The notes: generated by a model from the letters alone, not told the origin. Counted from the stretch's first letter, positions 33,730 to 43,575 are shown. The stretch is 64,000 bases of DNA from Acidobacteriaceae bacterium (GCA_025350325.1 JANXYB010000055.1:1-64000); one strand, 5' to 3'. Program-made: numbers and translations.

Positions 33730-36039
33730 TTAGAGCTTCTGAGTTCGCTGCACGGCGCGCACTCCGCTGACGCGGCGAATACCCAGCACCATGCGATTGA
33801 GGTGGCGCAAATCTTCGGCTTCGACGACGAATTCGACGACTGCCTCTCCGGTGTCTTCCCGCTTGATGTCTACGCCGCGAATGTTGGTGTTGTCGTCGGA
33901 AATCACCGCTGTCAGCTCCTTCAACATGCCGGTGCGGTCATCGCAGAATACAGTGATCTTAACTGGATAGCGCTGCGGTCGGCCAGCAGTTTCGTCGCCC
34001 ACTCGCGACCACTCCACTGCGATGCGCCGATCGCTCTCATACAAGAGATTCTGTACGTTTGAACAACTACGTGCATGCACCGCGACCCCCTTGCCTCTTG
34101 TCACATAGCCCACAATTTCTTCGCCACGAATGGGATTGCAACAGCGCGCGCGATACACCAGCAGATCGTTCTGGCCCTCTACCTGTAGCGAGTCAGAGCC
34201 AGTGAGGTGCAGCTTGCGCACCGCGTCCGACATAGCTGACTCAACTGTGCCCGGCGACTTGTTCTCGGGTGTAGCCGCGTCCTCGCCCTGGTTAGCATAA
34301 CCGGGCGAAAGTTTATTCAGCACCTGGTGCGCGGAGTGCTTACCCTGTCCCAGCAGGGCCAGAAGATCGACAGCGGTTGCTACCCCGTATTCGTTAGCGA
34401 TCCGGCTCAGGTCCTGGCCATCGATTTGGCTCATCGGCACTTTGAACTTTCGCGCCTCGCGCTCCAGCAGCTTGCGCCCAATCTCAACCGCACGGCGGCG
34501 CTGGTCTTCATTGAGCCAGTGCTTGATTTTGTTGCGCGCACGCGGACTCTTGACGAACGTAAGCCAGTCACGGCTCGGCTTGTGGTCCTTTTGCGTGACG
34601 ATCTCGACGATGTCTCCGGTGCGCAGCTTGGTGCGCAGCGGAACCATGCGCCCGTTCACCTTTGCGCCAACACACGTGTGGCCTACCTCGGTGTGGATCG
34701 TATACGCGAAGTCGACCGGCGTTGCATCCGACGGCACCACGACGACCTTCCCCTTGGGCGTGAAGGTGTAGACCTCATCGGGATAGAGATCCATCTTCAG
34801 GCTGGAGAGGAATTCGTTGGGGTCGGTCATCTCCTTCTGCCACTCCACCAGCTGGCGAATCCAATTGAGCCGCTCCTCGTCGCGCGCAGTTACAGCGCCG
34901 TCCCCGGCCTTGTATTTCCAATGCGCGGCGATGCCTTCCTCGGCGATGCGGTGCATGTCTTCGGTGCGAATCTGCACTTCGAACTGATGCCCGCCCTCAC
35001 CTATAACCGTGGTGTGCAGCGACTGATAGCGGTTGGCGCGGGGGATGGCGATAAAGTCCTTGATGCGTCCGGGCACTGGTCGCCACAGCGTGTGGATCAA
35101 CCCAAAAACGGCATAACAGGCGGCCACGTCCGCCGTGACCACGCGGATCGCCAGCAGGTCGTAAACCTGATCGAATGTGATCTTCGACCGCTGTAGCTTC
35201 TGGTAGATGGAGTAGTAGCGCTTGATGCGCCACTCGACGCGCGCCGCGATGTTGTTTTCGCGCAACTGATCGACCAGCGTGTCCTCGACGCCGCGCAAAA
35301 ACTGTTCGCCCTCTATGCGTCGGGATTCAACCGCAGCCGCGACTTGCTCGAAGCTCACCGGGTCGGTGTAGCGGAAGGCCAGATCTTCAAGCTCGCCGCG
35401 CACCTTGCCCATGCCCAGCCTGTGGGCCAGAGGCGCGTAGATATCGAGGGTCTCGCGTGCGATCGCCTCCTGCCGGTCAGGCTGCAGATGCTCGAGAGTG
35501 CGCATGTTGTGCAACCGGTCGGCCAGCTTGATCAGAACGACGCGCACATCGGTGACCATGGCCAAAAGCATCTTGCGCACGTTTTCGGCCTGGCGATCTT
35601 CGCGATTGGCAAATTGAATTTTGTCTATCTTGGTGACGCCCTCGACGATGTGCGCTACTTGGTCGCCAAAGCCTGCTTCTATTTCCTCGCTCGTGGCCGG
35701 GGTGTCTTCAACGGCGTCGTGCAGCAGACCGGCGGCGATGGCCGTCGAATCCATCTTCATCTCCGCCAGCACTTCGGCGACCTCGAGGGGGTGGATAATG
35801 TAGGGTTCGCCCGAGGCCCGCATCTGCCCCTTATGGTGCTGCACGCAAAAATCCCAGGCTTTACGGATGAGGCTGACGTCTTCAGTTGGGCGGTTGGCTT
35901 GAACGTGCCTGAGCAGCACTTCAAAGCGCTCGTCAATGAGTTCTTGAACAGTGTCTTGGCGCGCAAGCACAGGCTCGCCGCGAGCGTCTGGGGTGGCGCT
36001 CGAGACATCTTCCGGTATAGGCTGCCGGACGGTCGCCAT
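33730..36039 (-). CDS. rel: Bifunctional (p)ppGpp synthetase/hydrolase (RelA/SpoT, Rel)
   Basis: Makes and degrades the alarmone (p)ppGpp, the signal of the stringent response. Domain order: HD hydrolase (55-200, IHPLEV with H83, H107-D108 in LLHDAVEDT, KLADRLHNMRTL), synthetase (240-360, FDQVYDLLAIRV, RIKDFIAIPRANRYQSLHTT), TGS (about 400-465, DEVYTFTPKGKVVVVPSDAT), a helical/zinc-finger-like region (RARCCNPIRGEEIVGYVTRGKG) and ACT (690-765). Both catalytic halves keep their key residues, so it is the long Rel type. Length of 769 is typical. A perfect TATAAT sits 5 nt before the ATG with no Shine-Dalgarno site, so translation may be leaderless. Confidence 0.95.
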   Translation of the reverse strand: MATVRQPIPEDVSSATPDARGEPVLARQDTVQELIDERFEVLLRHVQANRPTEDVSLIRKAWDFCVQHHKGQMRASGEPYIIHPLEVAEVLAEMKMDSTAIAAGLLHDAVEDTPATSEEIEAGFGDQVAHIVEGVTKIDKIQFANREDRQAENVRKMLLAMVTDVRVVLIKLADRLHNMRTLEHLQPDRQEAIARETLDIYAPLAHRLGMGKVRGELEDLAFRYTDPVSFEQVAAAVESRRIEGEQFLRGVEDTLVDQLRENNIAARVEWRIKRYYSIYQKLQRSKITFDQVYDLLAIRVVTADVAACYAVFGLIHTLWRPVPGRIKDFIAIPRANRYQSLHTTVIGEGGHQFEVQIRTEDMHRIAEEGIAAHWKYKAGDGAVTARDEERLNWIRQLVEWQKEMTDPNEFLSSLKMDLYPDEVYTFTPKGKVVVVPSDATPVDFAYTIHTEVGHTCVGAKVNGRMVPLRTKLRTGDIVEIVTQKDHKPSRDWLTFVKSPRARNKIKHWLNEDQRRRAVEIGRKLLEREARKFKVPMSQIDGQDLSRIANEYGVATAVDLLALLGQGKHSAHQVLNKLSPGYANQGEDAATPENKSPGTVESAMSDAVRKLHLTGSDSLQVEGQNDLLVYRARCCNPIRGEEIVGYVTRGKGVAVHARSCSNVQNLLYESDRRIAVEWSRVGDETAGRPQRYPVKITVFCDDRTGMLKELTAVISDDNTNIRGVDIKREDTGEAVVEFVVEAEDLRHLNRMVLGIRRVSGVRAVQRTQKL

Positions 36040-36044
36040 GCTTC

Positions 36045-36050
36045 ATTATA
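36045..36050 (-). promoter_or_regulatory. TATAAT immediately upstream of rel
   Basis: On the minus strand TATAAT is followed by GAAGC and the ATG, which would put the transcript start at or within the start codon. No -35 element is visible at 16-18 bp. Confidence 0.5.
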
Positions 36051-36658
36051 GGCTGGAGGTGATTAGAGCGCGTGAATTGGTGGGATATGAGACTTCGGAG
36101 AATGGCGTTGAATCGAGGAACAGGGCCAATGTCCGACACCTTACCCCGTGCAGCCGTGAGGGTGCAAATTGAACTGGGCGAATTTGTCGACCTGCGGATC
36201 CGAAGTATTTTTTTGGCGAATCGCAACCCGCGCGATGAAGAATCAAGGATCCCTATCATTGTATAACTTTGAAAAATCTATGCATTAATTCTTGTATCTT
36301 CAACGAACGCTAGACATAATTTGATCGATAAGTCTAAAACTCCAAATCAACTCTTCCAAAGGTCTCGCCGCTGAAGATAGAAACTCCACTAAAGTTACTA
36401 AATAGATTCATCTATCATGTATGACTTATCAGGTAAGAAACATGACTCTAGATTTGGGATTTTTCAGGCTCTCGCTCGCCCGTGCCATCTCCAAAACACA
36501 TAGCTATAAAAGTGGCCGAAAACCTTTGATTATTAGGCCTTTCGGAGATAAATGACCGCTTCGTAAAGCTATCTCGCGTGTGTTGACCGTCACAGCCGAC
36601 CCACCCTTACCGAGGAGTAGTGTTTGCTTCGGACTAGAGGTCCAGAACCGAGGAACTT
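36051..36658. other. 608-bp gap, AT-richer than its surroundings
   Basis: 36240-36550 is visibly richer in A/T than the flanking genes and shows no convincing gene on either strand. GAGGAA lies 5 nt before the cytochrome gene. It may contain the promoter of that gene and possibly a small RNA, which I cannot demonstrate. Confidence 0.5.
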
Positions 36659-37090
36659 ATGTTGAAACGCCTCTTACTTACTGCCATGGTCGGGTGCTTT
36701 ACAGTTACGATGAGTTATGCTGTTGATCAATCCACTTCCAAGGTGATCATTCCAGTCAACAGGACCGCAGCAACCAGCGGTCAACAGATGTTCACCAGCT
36801 ATTGCGCGCCTTGTCACGGCGTGGACGGACGCGGTCACGGTCCAGCCGCATCCTCCTTGAGGACGCAACCAACTGATCTAACGGGCCTGATCAAGAAGAA
36901 CCACGGGAAATATCCCGACACGCATATAGTTGCCGTATTGCAATTCGGCACTGACGTGCCATCCCACGGATCAGCGGATATGCCAGTATGGGGTCCGATC
37001 CTTGGTAAAATGAGCCCTACGAATCCCCAGGACAAGAGTCTCAGAATTAGCAATCTGAGCCGCTACCTGGAAACAATCCAGGCAAAATAA
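36659..37090 (+). CDS. Secreted monohaem cytochrome c
   Basis: A signal peptide (1-21) leads to a single class I cytochrome c domain in the periplasm. Haem is bound through C49-x2-C52-H53 (CAPCH) and the distal ligand is Met in ADMPVWG. Features G-R-G-H-G-PAA and the YL-x2-I terminal helix fit the cytochrome c oxidase-linked CcoP/cbb3-type or small electron-carrier group. The ATG follows CGAGGAA by 5 nt. No oxidase or reductase genes adjoin it, so its redox partners are unknown. Confidence 0.92.
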   Translation: MLKRLLLTAMVGCFTVTMSYAVDQSTSKVIIPVNRTAATSGQQMFTSYCAPCHGVDGRGHGPAASSLRTQPTDLTGLIKKNHGKYPDTHIVAVLQFGTDVPSHGSADMPVWGPILGKMSPTNPQDKSLRISNLSRYLETIQAK

Positions 37091-37141
37091 CCGCCGGCAG
37101 CGCATTCGCTTCCGGCTGGCTAAGCAAGTCCGAGAGAGCTA

Positions 37142-38689
37142 ATGACCAAGCCGAGCAAGCCTGTATCTGCATCGCATCAAAAGACGCACACGGCCCAAAA
37201 ACCCAAGGCGTCTTTTGATCAAAGCACTCAGAAACCTTCTCTTCCCTATAAAAATGGAAACGAGAGCAGCCCCCGCCGCGAGAGCGCAGGTCACCCGATA
37301 TCAAGGAACGAACCGAGCGGGAACGACAGGCCCGCACACCAGGACACCCGGCAAAAGTCAGCCCCTCGCATAGGTACCTCGACCTCAAAAAAGCCTTTTC
37401 TCAAGTTGAAATCGCGCATACAGCCAAACGCCTCCACGGCCCCTCAACCATTCGCCAGCCACTCTTCTGCTCCCGGCGCGCGCATCAACCGCCGCGCGGC
37501 CGACCGATTGCGGGCAGGCCATCTATGGGTCTACGCCACCGACATTGAGTCAATTCAAACGGGCACTGGCGACGCTCCCGCCTTACTGCCGGTAGCCGAC
37601 AGCCGCGGACTGCTCCTCGGAACAGCGCTGTACAGTGCCACGTCTCAGATAGCGCTGCGTCTTGTGTCGCGGAATGCAGTCACTCAAGAAGACTGGCTGA
37701 AACTGCTCGAGGCACGTCTGCGGACCTCCATTGCCCGGCGCAGGTCGCTGCTGGATCTTGAGACCGATGCGTGCCGCCTTTGCTTCAGTGAAGCCGACGA
37801 ACTGCCCGGCCTGGTGGTGGACAAATATGGCGATCTCATCATCCTTCAGATCCTCGCGAAGGGGCTCGATTCGGCCGCGGTGCGCGACGTTTGCGTCCGC
37901 GTTCTGCGCGACGAACTCAACCCTGCTGCGATCGTCGAACGCCCCGATCCGCGGATGCGCGAACTCGAATCGATGAGTGCGCCAAGCTCCGATCCGCTGT
38001 GGTTGGCCGACGGCGGCACTGCTGTCACCAGCACCCAGTTCCGCCTAAACGGACTCCGGTTCAACTTCGATCCCAACGCTGGCCAAAAGACGGGCGCCTT
38101 TCTCGATCAGCGCGCCAACTACGCCGCCGCGCGCGATTGGGCACAGCGACTGGGCAGCACCGACCGGGCCCTCGATGTCTGCTGCTACCAAGGCGGGTTT
38201 GCCCTGCACCTGGCACAGGTTTGCCGTCAGGTCACGGGCATCGACGCGTCTCACGCTTCGCTCGAAGTGGCGGAACTAAACCTCGCCGCAAATCGCAGCC
38301 ACATCTCGGCTGCAGTGGACTGGGTGGAAGCTGACGCCTTTGAGATTATGCGTGACTGGTCAGACGCCGCCGAGCGGTTTGATACCATCGTGCTCGACCC
38401 TCCCGCGTTCGCCAAAACACAGCGTGCAGTTGAGGGCGCTCTGCGCGGCTATAAGGAACTCAACTTGCGCGCGCTGCATATGATCCGCCCCGGCGGTCTT
38501 CTGGTGACTTGTTCGTGCTCGCATCACGTCGGTTGGAAAGACCTGGTCGGCGCAGTGGCCGCAGCGGCGGCTGATGCTCACCGGCGAGTACGCTTAATCG
38601 AGCGCCGCGGGGCATCGCTCGATCATCCCGTAGTCCTCAATTTGCCGGAAACCGAATACCTCAAATGCCTTGTGCTTGAAGTGGAGTGA
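37142..38689 (+). CDS. RlmI-like rRNA methyltransferase with a long disordered N-terminus
   Basis: A class I SAM-dependent methyltransferase of the RlmI/RlmK-type group that methylates 23S rRNA cytosine C5. Residues about 1-115 are Lys/Ser/Pro-rich and disordered, an extension not usual in the family. A PUA-like domain (120-185, NRRAADRLRAGHLWVYATDI), a middle domain (FSEADELPGLVVDKYGDLII) and the Rossmann fold follow (ALDVCCYQGGFALHLA, D-A-S-H-A-S-L). The LDPPAF motif and C-S-C-S-H segment hold catalytic residues. GAGAG precedes the ATG. The extension may bind RNA; its function is inferred from homology. Confidence 0.88.
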   Translation: MTKPSKPVSASHQKTHTAQKPKASFDQSTQKPSLPYKNGNESSPRRESAGHPISRNEPSGNDRPAHQDTRQKSAPRIGTSTSKKPFLKLKSRIQPNASTAPQPFASHSSAPGARINRRAADRLRAGHLWVYATDIESIQTGTGDAPALLPVADSRGLLLGTALYSATSQIALRLVSRNAVTQEDWLKLLEARLRTSIARRRSLLDLETDACRLCFSEADELPGLVVDKYGDLIILQILAKGLDSAAVRDVCVRVLRDELNPAAIVERPDPRMRELESMSAPSSDPLWLADGGTAVTSTQFRLNGLRFNFDPNAGQKTGAFLDQRANYAAARDWAQRLGSTDRALDVCCYQGGFALHLAQVCRQVTGIDASHASLEVAELNLAANRSHISAAVDWVEADAFEIMRDWSDAAERFDTIVLDPPAFAKTQRAVEGALRGYKELNLRALHMIRPGGLLVTCSCSHHVGWKDLVGAVAAAAADAHRRVRLIERRGASLDHPVVLNLPETEYLKCLVLEVE

Positions 38690-38858
38690 GGGGCTTCTAG
38701 AGCGATTCCGAATACACGTGGACGTTTTAACATTCGTGAAGGTGGCTTTTTCTCGATTAAGAGCCACTTGAATGGGGGCTTTCGGTCTACCCAATCCCGA
38801 AATTGCTATAAGGAGTCGCACCGCTGCCCATGTGGACGCAACTGTGTGTTTTAAACCC

Positions 38859-39515
38859 TCACCCCGCTATGTCTTCGCTGCGCCGCGTTCTAAGCGGCCA
38901 GCAATTCAACAGGCGAGCGGGCCAATGGGACGTGGCTGCGACGGATGGCGTGCCCCTCTTCTTTCTCTCAGCGACTGCACTGGAACGAAGTTGCGACAGC
39001 GCTTCCTTGACCTCGGCACGCAGCGTCTCAGCCTCGAAGATGCAGGAGCGTAGGTAAGCCGACGTTGTAAGACCCGCCTCCGCCGCATGCTCGCGCAACT
39101 GGTCGACATCTTGTACGCTGAGGCGAACAGTGATGCTCGCGGCCTTGCGCCCCTCCTCGATGCATGAAGATTGCGCTCGCGGCGGTTTGCACCTTTGAGA
39201 GTGTTGAGCTGACGATACGGGTTCGGAAGATTCGGCCGCCGGCGGACTCAACCTGCGGCTCTCCTGATGAGCAACTATCCGGTTGCGCGTTTTCGCCCCA
39301 TCGTCACGAATTCGAGACGTACGTGCATCGCCATCGAAGTTGCGCCCGGATTGCGCGCGCAGTGCCTGCTCGTAGCTGATCGTAGCCACGTCGTCGGCAA
39401 GGTCATCGTCATTCCAGGCCTGCGGGCCTCTCTGCTTCTGGGGCGTCGCTAATCCTGCCAGCAAATCGGCGAAAGTGTTCGCAGAGGGAGCCGTCGATAC
39501 TGTGGACTCGTGCAT
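38859..39515 (-). CDS. Ribbon-helix-helix protein, MobC-like
   Basis: Residues about 125-180 carry a ribbon-helix-helix fold (ASITVRLSVQDVDQLREHAA, GLTTSAYLRSCIFEAETLR), close to that of MobC and related plasmid-mobilisation accessory proteins. The N-terminal 115 residues are low-complexity and polar with no recognised fold. There is no relaxase, type IV secretion or plasmid gene in the window, so it may have another role, such as an orphan regulator or an old mobile element remnant. Start is uncertain. Confidence 0.55.
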   Translation of the reverse strand: MHESTVSTAPSANTFADLLAGLATPQKQRGPQAWNDDDLADDVATISYEQALRAQSGRNFDGDARTSRIRDDGAKTRNRIVAHQESRRLSPPAAESSEPVSSAQHSQRCKPPRAQSSCIEEGRKAASITVRLSVQDVDQLREHAAEAGLTTSAYLRSCIFEAETLRAEVKEALSQLRSSAVAERKKRGTPSVAATSHWPARLLNCWPLRTRRSEDIAG

Positions 39516-39663
39516 GCCACAAGCATAATTTCAACGGCCGTACGCAGCTGAGTGAATATGAGGCGCATTCGCGATTGCTATTCCCAACACGGAACTCCGC
39601 TGCGCAAGTTTCGAAATGAGACCGACGCCGTATTGTGAGTTAAACGAGGGCTAAATGGTCCAC

Positions 39664-41838
39664 TCACTTGCCGTTGCGCGCCTCACCTGTTTCCGTCCAC
39701 AGGAAGGTGAGTTCATCGGCGTGATCCTGTATCTGCTGCTCAACACCTACGCCGGCGGAGTGGCCGCCCACCGTGCTGTAGTGGAGCAGAATTGGTCGGC
39801 CACTGGCAGATACTGACTGCATCAGTGCTGTCATTTTGCGCGCATGTAGGGGATCGACGCGCGTGTCTCCGTCGCCAGTGAAAAACATGATTGCCGGATA
39901 CGTTGAGCTAGCTTTTGCGTTATGGTATGGCGAATATTTGAGCAGGTAGCGAAACTGCTTTTCCTTTTCTGCCGAGCCGTATTCCGTGGTCCAGTGCGGC
40001 CCTTGCAAGAACATCTGGTAGCGCAGCATGTCGAGCAGAGGATAGGCGCACAACACCGCCGAAAACATTTCAGGATGCTGCGTAAACGCGGCACCCATCA
40101 AAAGACCACCATTCGATCCGCCGAGAATAGCGAAATGCTGAGGCGAGGTGTACTTGTTATCGATCAAATATTGGGCAGCACCAAACCAGTCGTCAAACAC
40201 CGTCTGCTTGTGATCAAACATGCCCTGCTCGTGCCATGTCTCGCCGTATTCACCGCCACCGCGGAGATTGGGCACAGTGAACCAGCCGCCCTGCTCGAGC
40301 CACCACGCATAGGCCGGGCTCCAAGCGGGCGTGAGGCTCACATTGAACCCGCCATACCCGGTCATCAGCAGCCGCTCGGTGCCATCCCGCCGCAGCCCTT
40401 TTTTGCCGGCAATGAACATCGGCACCTGCGTTCCATCTTTCGATTTGAAGAACACCTGCTTGAGTTCATACTGGCTCGAGTCGAACGGAATCTTTGGCTG
40501 TGCAAAGATTTCGCGTTTGCCCGTGAGCGTGTCGAGGCGATATATCGTCGGCGGTTGAATATAAGACTCGAAGCTGTAGAACCCGTAGCGATCCGTGGTT
40601 CGTCCATACACCGCAGTGGCCGAGCCGATACCGTCGTCGTCGACCTTGCCCGCCGGCCTGCCGTCGAGCGTGTAGACCGTCGTTTCTGACCTCACATCCT
40701 TGAGTCGCTCGACATAAATCTTGCCGCCAACGATTGAGAAATCTTCGATCACATCCTTCGACTCAGGAACAATCGTCTTCCACACGTCCGGCAAGATTCC
40801 GGGGTCGGCCCGCATCACACGACCGAGCGGCGACTTGTAATCCGACTTCACAAACCATGCGCCCTTGAAATAGACCGCGGAGAAGCGCGCATCCAATCCC
40901 CAGACCAGAATTTCAAAAGGCGCATCGGGCTTGTTCAAATCGCGAAAGACAACGTCTACCCGTTTCGCAGGAACTCCGCGCTCGATAGTGATGACCAGGT
41001 AGCGCCCGTCATCGGTAATGTCGGCCTGAAATAAATCGATCCCGCCCAGCAGTTCGCCGTGGAACTCCCGCCCAAATAACAACTCGTCGCGCGAGGGACG
41101 CGTGCCCAACGTGTGCAGGTAAAGCAGCGTGCCCTGTTTGTTAACGCGCGTGTAAAAGACGCCTTTGCCGTTGGGCGTAAAGTTGACCGAGGAATAGAGC
41201 CCAACCGGCAACTCGTCCTCAAGCTGCTTGCCCGTCTTCACGCTGTTGAACCGCACCGTAGCCTCATCAGCCCCGCCGTGCCGCACCTGGTACGCCACCA
41301 GCATCCCGTCGCGCGAAACATCGACTAGACGCACCGAAGTATTTGTGTCGCGGCTGAACTTAGCCGGATCGACCAGTCGCTCGTCCTTTACGGTTGCAGG
41401 CACATGCGCCGTTCGCTGCTGCCCGGCCGTCGCCTGCCCCGCCCAACCCCGCCGCACATAAATCGACGCCTGCTCTTCCCCGGCCAGACGCTTTTGAAAG
41501 TAGTAATTGCCGGCTCGTTGCTTCGGAATGCCCCATCGCGAAACATGTTCCAGCGGATCCAGATCATCGAGAATCTGCGACCGGATGTGTGCCTGTTTCA
41601 TATAGCGTGTGGTATACGCATTTTCAGCGTCGATGAAAGCGCGCGTCTGGGTGCTCTTCGCGTCCTCAAGCCAGCGATAGCTGTCGGCGATCTTGGTGCC
41701 GAAATAATCGTCCCGCACAGGGTCGGCCTCGACCGCAGGCGGCGCGGGAAGCGTAATTCCTTCGCGACCATGAATGATCTGCGCTTGCGACCCACTCACC
41801 AGGCATAATGCCAGTCCCAGTCCCGAAAGAAACCTCAT
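39664..41838 (-). CDS. Secreted prolyl oligopeptidase-family serine peptidase
   Basis: A 724-residue S9A-type peptidase that cleaves after proline in short peptides. The ATG at 41838 follows AGGGGG by 6 nt and opens a signal peptide (cleavage near SGSQAQ); the longer frame is rejected. The N-terminal seven-bladed propeller (residues about 90-430) gates the active site. The alpha/beta hydrolase carries Ser in GGSNGG, Asp in GDGDTRVDP, and His in VGGHSAG. The usual cytosolic POP has no signal peptide, so this is an exported form, probably for peptide use. It runs divergent from murJ. Confidence 0.93.
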   Translation of the reverse strand: MRFLSGLGLALCLVSGSQAQIIHGREGITLPAPPAVEADPVRDDYFGTKIADSYRWLEDAKSTQTRAFIDAENAYTTRYMKQAHIRSQILDDLDPLEHVSRWGIPKQRAGNYYFQKRLAGEEQASIYVRRGWAGQATAGQQRTAHVPATVKDERLVDPAKFSRDTNTSVRLVDVSRDGMLVAYQVRHGGADEATVRFNSVKTGKQLEDELPVGLYSSVNFTPNGKGVFYTRVNKQGTLLYLHTLGTRPSRDELLFGREFHGELLGGIDLFQADITDDGRYLVITIERGVPAKRVDVVFRDLNKPDAPFEILVWGLDARFSAVYFKGAWFVKSDYKSPLGRVMRADPGILPDVWKTIVPESKDVIEDFSIVGGKIYVERLKDVRSETTVYTLDGRPAGKVDDDGIGSATAVYGRTTDRYGFYSFESYIQPPTIYRLDTLTGKREIFAQPKIPFDSSQYELKQVFFKSKDGTQVPMFIAGKKGLRRDGTERLLMTGYGGFNVSLTPAWSPAYAWWLEQGGWFTVPNLRGGGEYGETWHEQGMFDHKQTVFDDWFGAAQYLIDNKYTSPQHFAILGGSNGGLLMGAAFTQHPEMFSAVLCAYPLLDMLRYQMFLQGPHWTTEYGSAEKEKQFRYLLKYSPYHNAKASSTYPAIMFFTGDGDTRVDPLHARKMTALMQSVSASGRPILLHYSTVGGHSAGVGVEQQIQDHADELTFLWTETGEARNGK

Positions 41839-41914
41839 CGACGCCCCCTGCCAGAAGCATAACCCCGCGGCCACACGCATCTACCGTGACAACGCTTCGC
41901 TGCGCGATCCCCGG

Positions 41915-41920
41915 TAGAAT
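41915..41920 (+). promoter_or_regulatory. TAGAAT upstream of murJ
   Basis: TAGAAT is followed by 8 nt (CAACATAA) and the GTG start, so a leaderless or nearly leaderless mRNA is expected. No good -35 is visible. Confidence 0.45.
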
Positions 41921-41928
41921 CAACATAA

Positions 41929-43575
41929 GTGGAAGAGACCCTCTCAACCGAACCCATACCGCCGCCGCCCTCGCGATGGACGCGTGCGCTTATGCTGCTG
42001 CGTCCCTCGCACGCGCACACGGCGTTTTCCGCAACCATCATCATGATGGTTTCTATCTTCCTCTCGCGAATTATTGGCCTGGTACGGGTCAAATACATTG
42101 CGTGGGAATTTGGCGCAGGCCCCCAGACCGATGCATACCTCGCCGCTTTTGGACTGCCTGAGCTCACCAACTATTTCCTCGCCGGTGGCGCGGCTTCAAT
42201 CACCTTTGTCACCATCCTCAACCGCTATCGCGAACGCGGCCAGGCAGAGGAAGGAGAGCGCGTACTCTCGATCGTGCTCAACTTCGTGGTGCTCATGCTT
42301 ACCGCCGGCGTGCTAGCCGCAATGTTTCTCGCCACCCCCTACATCCACCGCTTCAACCCCGGCTTCACCCCGTGGCAGGTCGAGCTATCAGCGCGCATGA
42401 CGCGCATCCTGCTGCCCGGCCAGATCTTCTTTTTTGTGGGCGGCGTTCTCGGCGCAACCCTGCTGGTGCGGCGGCAATTTCTTTATCAGGGCTTGCAGGG
42501 AATCTTGTACAACGTGGCCATCATTCTTGGAGGAGTGCTACTGGCGCACACCATGGGCATTCCCGCACTCGCCGTGGGTGCATTGGCCGGTGCGGTGCTT
42601 GGCTCGTTCGCGCTCAACGCGTTTGGCGCCTGGCGCGCAGGCGTGCGCTATCGCTGGGGCATCGACTTTCACAATCCCGGCCTGCGCGATTGGGTGATGA
42701 TGACACTGCCGCTAATGGCCGGATTCACTTTGCCTTTTCTCGATGATTATTTTGTGCGCTATTACGCCAGCCACGGAGCCGGCGAAATCACCAAGCTGAT
42801 GAATGCCAAGCAGCTTTTCTCCGCACCCATGGCGGTGCTTGCGCAAGCCGCCGGCGCAGCATCACTGCCCTTCTTTGCCCGCATCTGGGCACAGGGCAAA
42901 CATTTTGAATTCGCTACCGGCGTTGCCGATTCCGTTTCGCGCGTAATCGCGCTGGGCCTGCTCGCGGCGTCGGCGATGGTGGCGCTGGCGCAGCCCTTGG
43001 TCCACATCATTTTTCTCGGCGGCCGGTTCAGCGCAGCCGATGTGCACCAGACCGCAGGCTATTTCGCCTTGTACACGCTTTCGCTTTTTTTCTGGTCGGC
43101 GCAGGCCATTTATGCGCGCGCCTTTTACGCTGCGGGCATCACCTGGCTCCCCATGCTTGCCGGATCGGTGGTGACCCTGGTCGCCTTTCCGCTTTACGGC
43201 ATCGGCTACCACTGGCATGGAGCCGCCGGTCTCGCTCTCGCCTCAGATGCGGGCATCGGGCTGCAGACCCTTGCGTTGGCTCTGCTGCTGCATCAGCGGC
43301 GCATGGTTTCGCTGGCCGGTTTGGACTACACCGAGATGGGCCGCTGCCTGCTCGCCGCCGTCGCCGGAGGCTTCGCGACATGGACGATTTTCTTTGGTGT
43401 GGGCGGAATGCTCGTTCGCCTCGGCGGCACCCATCTACCCGCGCAGAGCCGCCTTACTGATTTAGCCATCCTCGTTGCGGGTCTGGCTCTGTGGGCTGCA
43501 ATCACTGTGTGGACGCTTGAGAAAGCCGGATCGGTGCTGCCCGGGGTTTTGAAGAAGCGCATCGGGCTCGCGTAG
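41929..43575 (+). CDS. murJ: Lipid II flippase MurJ (MviN)
   Basis: Flips the peptidoglycan precursor lipid II across the inner membrane. Fourteen or so transmembrane helices run from residue about 35 to 540. The family start (SATIIMMVSIFLSRIIGLVR, VKYIAWEFGAGPQTDAYLAA) with the charged residues in the first and second helices, and AGGAASITFVTILNRY, are clear. Length of 548 is normal. The GTG at 41929 has no Shine-Dalgarno site; TAGAAT lies 8 nt upstream. It overlaps no neighbour; it is divergent from the peptidase and convergent with bactofilin. Confidence 0.93.
   Translation: MEETLSTEPIPPPPSRWTRALMLLRPSHAHTAFSATIIMMVSIFLSRIIGLVRVKYIAWEFGAGPQTDAYLAAFGLPELTNYFLAGGAASITFVTILNRYRERGQAEEGERVLSIVLNFVVLMLTAGVLAAMFLATPYIHRFNPGFTPWQVELSARMTRILLPGQIFFFVGGVLGATLLVRRQFLYQGLQGILYNVAIILGGVLLAHTMGIPALAVGALAGAVLGSFALNAFGAWRAGVRYRWGIDFHNPGLRDWVMMTLPLMAGFTLPFLDDYFVRYYASHGAGEITKLMNAKQLFSAPMAVLAQAAGAASLPFFARIWAQGKHFEFATGVADSVSRVIALGLLAASAMVALAQPLVHIIFLGGRFSAADVHQTAGYFALYTLSLFFWSAQAIYARAFYAAGITWLPMLAGSVVTLVAFPLYGIGYHWHGAAGLALASDAGIGLQTLALALLLHQRRMVSLAGLDYTEMGRCLLAAVAGGFATWTIFFGVGGMLVRLGGTHLPAQSRLTDLAILVAGLALWAAITVWTLEKAGSVLPGVLKKRIGLA

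Noticed and set aside
34327-35196. 289-residue plus-strand frame over rel
   Set aside because: Antisense shadow of the conserved Rel sequence.
38859-39515. Evidence of a plasmid or integrative element
   Set aside because: A single ribbon-helix-helix gene is insufficient; no relaxase, integrase or att site is seen.
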